Source of the DNA: Pseudomonadota bacterium
Lineage (GTDB): Bacteria > Pseudomonadota > Alphaproteobacteria > Reyranellales > Reyranellaceae
Direction: 5' to 3'
Length of the DNA: 64,000 nucleotides
NCBI GenBank assembly: GCA_018242505.1
Contig: JAFEBU010000056.1
Coordinates: forward strand, 1 to 64,000
Shown here: piece after piece, positions 60,110-64,000 of the stretch
Layout: every line of letters begins with the position of its first letter
How positions within the stretch are numbered: the first letter of the stretch is position 1
Made by a program: the position numbers and the translations under genes
The notes under the pieces: generated by a model
Database searches by the model: none
Told to the model about the DNA's origin: nothing
What the model saw: the letters and a program-made list of their open reading frames with translations, nothing else

Positions 60110-60889
60110 TCAGCCCTCGAGCGCGATGGCCGAAAGGCCGCGTCCATAGTCGCGAATGCCGTTCAGGGTGTTGCGCCGGTAACTGAAGAAATCGTCGCCG
60201 CCGGTCAGCGTGTCGTGCCCGGTCGCGCTGGCCGCCACGCCGGCGCGCGCAAGGCGCTGAACGAGGTAGCCCGCAAGATCGAAGAAGAAATGTCCGGCGC
60301 GCGGCGCTGCCCGGAAGAACGCGCTGTTGGCATCGTCCTGGGCGAGAAACGGTGCGGGAAACTCCGGTCCGACCTCATACGAGTTGCGCCCGATGCAGGG
60401 CCCGACCACGGCGCGCACCCGTTCCCGCCGCGCGCCCAGTCGTTCCATGGTCGAAATCGCGGCTTCGACGACGCCGCCCAACGCACCCCTCCAGCCGGCA
60501 TGGGCGGCGCCGATGACGCGCGCCTCGGGGTCGGCCAGCAGCACCGGCGCGCAATCCGCCGCCATGACGCCCAGCACCACGCCCGTCCGGTCGGTCACCA
60601 GTGCATCGGCCTTTGGCGCGCCGGGCGAGGTCCAGCGCTCGGCGCCGACCGTCAGCACCTCCGCCGAATGGATCTGATGGAGCGTGAGGAGATCGGTCTC
60701 TGCCAGACCGAAGGCCGCGGCGGCACGGCTGCGGTTCTCGCGAACATTGTCGGGACTGTCGCCTGAGCCATAGCCGCAGTTCAGCGAGGAATAGAGGCCT
60801 GCACTCACGCCGCCGTGCCGGGTGAAGAACCGGTGCCGCACACCATCGAGATCGGCCAATGCTCTGGCCTGGATTTCGCCCTGGGTCAT
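60110..60889 (-). CDS. pgeF: Peptidoglycan editing factor / purine nucleoside phosphorylase (YfiH, laccase-domain)
   Basis: A 259-residue YfiH/PgeF protein; members remove wrongly added L-Ser from peptidoglycan precursors or act on purine nucleosides. Recognised are RHGGVSAGLYSSLNCGYGSGD, LHQIHSAEV with the first metal His, ADCAPVLLAD, and AAHAGWRGALGGVVEA with the second. These are all zinc or copper ligand sites of the family. It overlaps the MidA-like gene by 4 bases and lies in the lgt-midA-pgeF order common in Alphaproteobacteria. Confidence 0.94.
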   Translation of the reverse strand: MTQGEIQARALADLDGVRHRFFTRHGGVSAGLYSSLNCGYGSGDSPDNVRENRSRAAAAFGLAETDLLTLHQIHSAEVLTVGAERWTSPGAPKADALVTDRTGVVLGVMAADCAPVLLADPEARVIGAAHAGWRGALGGVVEAAISTMERLGARRERVRAVVGPCIGRNSYEVGPEFPAPFLAQDDANSAFFRAAPRAGHFFFDLAGYLVQRLARAGVAASATGHDTLTGGDDFFSYRRNTLNGIRDYGRGLSAIALEG

Positions 60890-61986
60890 GCCTCGTCCGA
60901 AAAGCCGGCCGGCGCGGCGCTCTTGCCGTCGCCTATGGCCAGAACACGAAACAACGTGCCCATTTGCCCGGGCGCGATCAAGCGCGCCAATGCCGCGTCG
61001 ATCGCGGCCTGCTGCTCGCCTGTGGCGCGTGATTTCAGCGCAGTGGCCCGTCGTTCGATTCCCAGCCGGCGGAGGAACGCCCCCTGTCCAACGGGGCCGA
61101 AGACGTGTGCACCGCACGTCCGGGCGGCCGCAGCAAGAACCGCGAAGTCGACATGGGCCGTGAGATCGGACTCGCCTGGCCGGTCGAGCGGATCGACCGG
61201 CCGATGGCCGCGGACGGCCTGGAGCGTCGCTCCCGCAGCGGACGCGTCGCGTCCATAATCGACGATGAGACTCCAGCCGCCGTCCTGGACGAGTCTCGTG
61301 GCGATCCGGTTGGCAAGCTCGACAGCCGCGACCGAAACCTCGGCCACCGTACCGGGCGTGGGACCGCCTTCGCGCAGCGCCTCGGGCAACAGGCGTGCAA
61401 AAGGGGACAAGCCAGGCGCCAAGGCGAACGTCAGTGTCTTGCCATCGGAGCCGAGTCCGACCATTCGTTCGCTCCAGCCTCGCGGCGTGCGTTCGAACTG
61501 GCGCACCGGCAGGGCGTCGAAGAATTCGTTGGCGATCAGCAGCAGCGGGCCGCTGGGGACGCTGTCGAGACTTTCATGCCAGGTCGGCCGGTAGTCGCCG
61601 AGCCCGGCCTCCTGCGCGGCGCGCAGCGGCGTGTTGATGTCGACGAGATGGAGATCGAGGGCGGCATGGAAGTCCGGCACGCCGCGCGTGGCGCGCAGGA
61701 GGTCGGCCATCAGCGTGCCGCGGCCCGGCCCCAGTTCGACAAGTCGTACCGGGTTGGGTCGGCCGATCGCCAGCCAGCGCTCGGCGATCCAGGCGCCCAC
61801 GAGTTCCCCGAACATCTGGGAGATCTCGGGGGCGGTGGTGAAATCGCCGGCGGCGCCGATCGGCATCGCGCGGCGATAGTAACCCAGCGTTGGGTGACCG
61901 AGCGCCTCGGTCATGAACTCGGCGACCGTGATCGGGCCGGTGACGGCGATGCGCCGGGCGATGCGTCGACCAAGCTCGCTGGTCAC
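60886..61986 (-). CDS. MidA/NDUFAF7-like SAM-dependent methyltransferase (DUF185)
   Basis: A 366-residue class I methyltransferase related to mitochondrial NDUFAF7, which dimethylates an arginine of complex I subunit NDUFS2. The N-terminal PITVAEFMTEALGHPTLGYY with DFTTAPEISQMFGELVG is the family signature; SAM motif I is VRLVELGPGRGTLMADLLRA. NEFFDALPVRQFE follows. Substrate in bacteria is inferred only. It overlaps pgeF (4 bases) and lies 6 bases from lgt. Confidence 0.93.
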   Translation of the reverse strand: MTSELGRRIARRIAVTGPITVAEFMTEALGHPTLGYYRRAMPIGAAGDFTTAPEISQMFGELVGAWIAERWLAIGRPNPVRLVELGPGRGTLMADLLRATRGVPDFHAALDLHLVDINTPLRAAQEAGLGDYRPTWHESLDSVPSGPLLLIANEFFDALPVRQFERTPRGWSERMVGLGSDGKTLTFALAPGLSPFARLLPEALREGGPTPGTVAEVSVAAVELANRIATRLVQDGGWSLIVDYGRDASAAGATLQAVRGHRPVDPLDRPGESDLTAHVDFAVLAAAARTCGAHVFGPVGQGAFLRRLGIERRATALKSRATGEQQAAIDAALARLIAPGQMGTLFRVLAIGDGKSAAPAGFSDEA

Positions 61987-61992
61987 GCGTCT

Positions 61993-62805
61993 TCAGCTTT
62001 GCGGCAGCGGCGGCCGGCGCATGGCGAGGACGACCAGGGCGAGCCCGAACAGGAACACCGGCACGGAGAGCAACATGCCCATCGTGAGCGGTCCCCACAG
62101 AAAGCCGAGGAAGGAGTCGGGCTCGCGAAAGATCTCGCCCACGATCCGCGCCACGCCGTAACCCATGCAGAACACGCCCGTGAGCAGCGCCGGCCGTCGA
62201 CGTCCGGCGGTCAGTTGCCAGATCGCGATCATCAGCAGGAACAGCAGCACGCCTTCGAAGAAGGCCTGGTAGATCTGGCTGGGATGGCGCGGTATCGGCC
62301 CGCCGCGCGGGAAGATCATGGCCCACGGCACGTCGGTTGGCCGGCCCCACAGCTCGCCGTTGATGAAATTGGCGATGCGCCCGAAGAACAGGCCGATCGG
62401 CGCCACGATCGCCACCAGATCGGACAGCATGAAGGGGTTGATGCCGTTGCGATAGGAGAAGGCGAGAATCGCCACGACGACGCCCAGCAATCCGCCGTGG
62501 AAGGACATGCCGCCCTCCCACAGGGTCAGGATCGCCACCGGGTCGTGAAAGAAGAAGCTGGGCTTGTAGAAAAGCACATAGCCCAGTCGGCCGCCGAGGA
62601 TGACGCCCAGCGCTGCCCAGAGGAGAAAGTCGTCGATCTTCTCCGGAGAGAGGATCGCCGGCGGCTGCTGGCATACTCGACGCATGATCCGCCAGCCGAT
62701 CACCAGGCCGGCGATGTAGGCCAACGCATACCAGCGGATGGCGAAGGGGCCGATCTGGACCAGGATCGGATCGATGTCGGGATAGGGGATCAGGAGGGGG
62801 ATCAT
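61993..62805 (-). CDS. lgt: Prolipoprotein diacylglyceryl transferase
   Basis: Transfers diacylglycerol to the Cys of prolipoproteins in the inner membrane. A 270-residue protein with about seven helices. WEGGMSFHGGLLGVVVA holds the essential His region, and FFGRIANFINGELWGRPT is the Lgt signature with the key Arg. The start at 62805 (MIPLLIPYPDIDP) fits the family; only a weak GAGCG precedes it. It is upstream of midA and pgeF, forming one operon. Confidence 0.96.
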   Translation of the reverse strand: MIPLLIPYPDIDPILVQIGPFAIRWYALAYIAGLVIGWRIMRRVCQQPPAILSPEKIDDFLLWAALGVILGGRLGYVLFYKPSFFFHDPVAILTLWEGGMSFHGGLLGVVVAILAFSYRNGINPFMLSDLVAIVAPIGLFFGRIANFINGELWGRPTDVPWAMIFPRGGPIPRHPSQIYQAFFEGVLLFLLMIAIWQLTAGRRRPALLTGVFCMGYGVARIVGEIFREPDSFLGFLWGPLTMGMLLSVPVFLFGLALVVLAMRRPPLPQS

Positions 62806-62857
62806 GCGGCGCTCGTTATAGCCGGACTGCCAGCCGATCATGACCGCAGAATGGTCG

Positions 62858-62888
62858 CGGCGCCGGCTCAAAGGGGAGACCGGCGCCG
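62858..62888. repeat. Hairpin upstream of lgt
   Basis: Perfect 9-bp stem CGGCGCCGG (62858-62866) with CCGGCGCCG (62880-62888), 13-base loop, between ybjN and lgt. No U-tract on either strand. Confidence 0.5.
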
Positions 62889-62957
62889 CTCAGGACGATC
62901 CAACGTATGTTGTTTGTTGGTGTTTTCAGAGAGGGGGCGTCGGAGGTCCTTTTTCGA

Positions 62958-63467
62958 TCAGGCTTCGCCAACCGTCTCGAGGATCGAGGCGGTCAGCGCG
63001 TCGGTCGGCGTCTTGCCCGCCCAGACGACATACTGGAAGGCGGGATAGAAACGTTCACTCTCGCTGATCGCCACTTCGACCAGATCGTTGAGCTGTTCGG
63101 GCTTGAGGCCCTCGGTGCCGCGCAAGGGAATGGAATGACGGAACATCGGCAGCCCCTCTTCGGTCCAGAGATCGAAGTGGCCCATCCACATCTTTTCGTT
63201 GATCAGCGCCAGAAGGCCATGGATTTCCGGGTGGCGTTCGGCCGGGATGCGGACATCGTAGGCGCAGGTGAAGTGGAGCGCCTCGACGTCCTCGCGCCAG
63301 CTGAAGAACATGCGGTAATCGCACCAGCGACCTGCAACCTCGACGGCGATCTCGCGCTCCGATGTTCGATCGAAGGGCCATTCGTTGGCTGACACGACCT
63401 TTTCGATCATCTCGAGCGGGTTCAGATCGACTTTTTGTCTGCTCCGCTCGTGTCGCGATAACGCCAT
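62958..63467 (-). CDS. YbjN domain-containing protein
   Basis: A 169-residue YbjN-family protein, a fold related to type III secretion chaperones; E. coli YbjN affects motility and stress. It has MIEKVVSANEWPFDRTSERE near the start and VRIPAERHPEIHGLLALINE in the middle, both typical. GGGGAG lies 8 bases before the ATG at 63467. It is a single gene, divergent from the broken permease at the right edge. Its partner is unknown. Confidence 0.9.
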   Translation of the reverse strand: MALSRHERSRQKVDLNPLEMIEKVVSANEWPFDRTSEREIAVEVAGRWCDYRMFFSWREDVEALHFTCAYDVRIPAERHPEIHGLLALINEKMWMGHFDLWTEEGLPMFRHSIPLRGTEGLKPEQLNDLVEVAISESERFYPAFQYVVWAGKTPTDALTASILETVGEA

Positions 63468-63774
63468 CGACCGACTCCCCAACCATTCCGCTCTGCGGCC
63501 CCTGACGGGCCATTCTTGACGCGGCTGGCCGATATATCGTGGTGGGCACCCAGAAACCCCACAATCACTAGCCTGCCACAAGCGGGAGTCCGGGCGCAAT
63601 AAGAAATCAGCCCGGAATCGCGAAAAGAGTCAGCGATTCCAAAAATTTAATCCCCAGCGTTGAGGCCCGTGTCATAAATTTCGCAAGCCGAATCGGCCGG
63701 GTTTGGCGCTCACCAAAGGGGTGAATTTGCAGTCTGGAGCCCAAAATTTCATCGAAGATGAAAGGATAGGCGCG
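63468..63774. other. Divergent control region of ybjN and the permease remnant
   Basis: No gene is seen. It holds an inverted repeat GGAATCGC/GCGATTCC (63614-63621 with 63633-63640) followed by an AT-rich AAAAATTTAA run. A ribosome-site-like AGGATAGG sits just before the permease ATG. The hairpin-plus-AT layout could be a terminator or an operator. Confidence 0.4.
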
Positions 63775-64000
63775 ATGTTCCATCAGGTCCTCGATCCACC
63801 CAGGAACCTGTTCCTCGCCTGACGGATCTTCCTCGCCTGACTGACCGCCCTCGTCCCAGTGGCGCTACTGCGATTCTCCTCGCCGTGCTGCGGCTCTTGG
63901 CCTGGCTCAGCCATGCCGATCGGTTCGATCGTGACTTACGACATCGGCATCCCGTCTGGCACAGGCCTACGGGCAATGGCGCGCTCGCCTATCTCTGCGG
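63775..64000 (+). pseudogene. L-lactate permease-like gene, broken 5' end
   Basis: The ATG at 63775 opens MFHQVLDPPRNLFLA and then stops at TGA. Similar reading continues with LTALVPVALL, then after a one-base shift ILLAVLRLLAWL, then IGSIVTY, then after another shift GALAYLC. This order matches the start of LctP-type lactate permeases as I remember them. The damage is a stop replacing a Trp codon, an 18-base tandem duplication (TTCCTCGCCTGAC at 63811 and 63829), and at least two frameshifts. The 3' part lies outside the window. Confidence 0.55.

Noticed and set aside
63749..63976. 75-codon minus frame with repeated GRSVRRGRSVRRG
   Set aside because: Mirror of the 18-base duplication in the permease remnant; not a protein of its own.
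1..64000. CRISPR arrays, rRNA and tRNA genes, insertion sequences, att sites, replication origin
   Set aside because: Scanned by eye for regular spaced repeats, cloverleaf-type segments and transposase-like frames; none seen. A covariance-model tRNA search could still find something I missed.

Overview
The window is GC-rich, densely packed chromosomal DNA of an alphaproteobacterium. The support is a three-gene cytochrome bc1 operon (petABC) divergent from trmL-hemF, a fused indolepyruvate oxidoreductase, a MoxR/DUF58/DUF4159/vWA operon, many CoA-linked and dipeptide-transport genes, and a pth-rplY-prs-ychF housekeeping block. A Rhodospirillales/Reyranella-like soil or water organism would fit, but that is inference from gene content. 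I see no rRNA, tRNA, CRISPR array, prophage or intact insertion sequence, and no sharp compositional island.

Layout. 1-10.4 kb: peroxiredoxin (cut by the window edge), YqgE, the 1170-residue indolepyruvate oxidoreductase, a tandem universal stress protein, a TPR protein, a membrane/ferredoxin/adenylate-cyclase fusion, an ArsC-like protein, RecX, a HAD hydrolase and a TetR regulator. 10.5-13.9 kb: an SxtJ / DUF5989 / carbamoyltransferase module followed by a quinone-oxidoreductase-like gene. 14-20.7 kb: an exported unknown, an SDR, a pirin and a small stress/drug region (RibD-type reductase, Tat-exported class A beta-lactamase, SRPBCC + ArsR pair, FMN reductase with a divergent MarR and two matching operator-like palindromes, a TetR remnant). 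20.8-27.7 kb: the vWA/BatA-like operon with its MoxR ATPase. 27.8-31.7 kb: NUDIX, DUF6111-like, CCA-adding enzyme, a small membrane protein and an orphan AAA ATPase. 32.4-36.3 kb: HpaB-like flavin monooxygenase, FkbM methyltransferase, HemF, TrmL. 36.5-39.8 kb: petABC with a terminator, then two small envelope proteins. 39.8-43.9 kb: CoA-ester lyase, CaiB/BaiF transferase, dienelactone hydrolase, PaiB-like protein and a truncated RidA. 44-48 kb: ychF, pth, rplY, prs and a small exported protein. 48.3-52.9 kb: a MetE-like / M81 peptidase / AidB-like operon and dodecin. 53-59.8 kb: a dipeptide/oligopeptide ABC transporter operon with two paralogous binding proteins and a fused double ATPase. 60.1-63.5 kb: pgeF, MidA-like methyltransferase, lgt, YbjN. 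The right edge carries the broken 5' end of what looks like a lactate permease.

Most operons use 4-base ATGA stop/start overlaps. The most interesting items are the saxitoxin-cluster-like SxtJ/SxtK/carbamoyltransferase trio, the redox-domain cyclase, the MarR operator pair, a family of long GC-rich palindromes between genes (near 14.0, 25.7 and 42.0 kb), the intergenic mosaic with a 12-bp tandem repeat at 28.5 kb, the RidA gene that lost its last strand to a stop codon with a second RidA 3' fragment upstream, and the decayed permease. I did not find a clearly new defence system or other multi-gene system; the SxtJKI-like module is the closest candidate for under-described biology.
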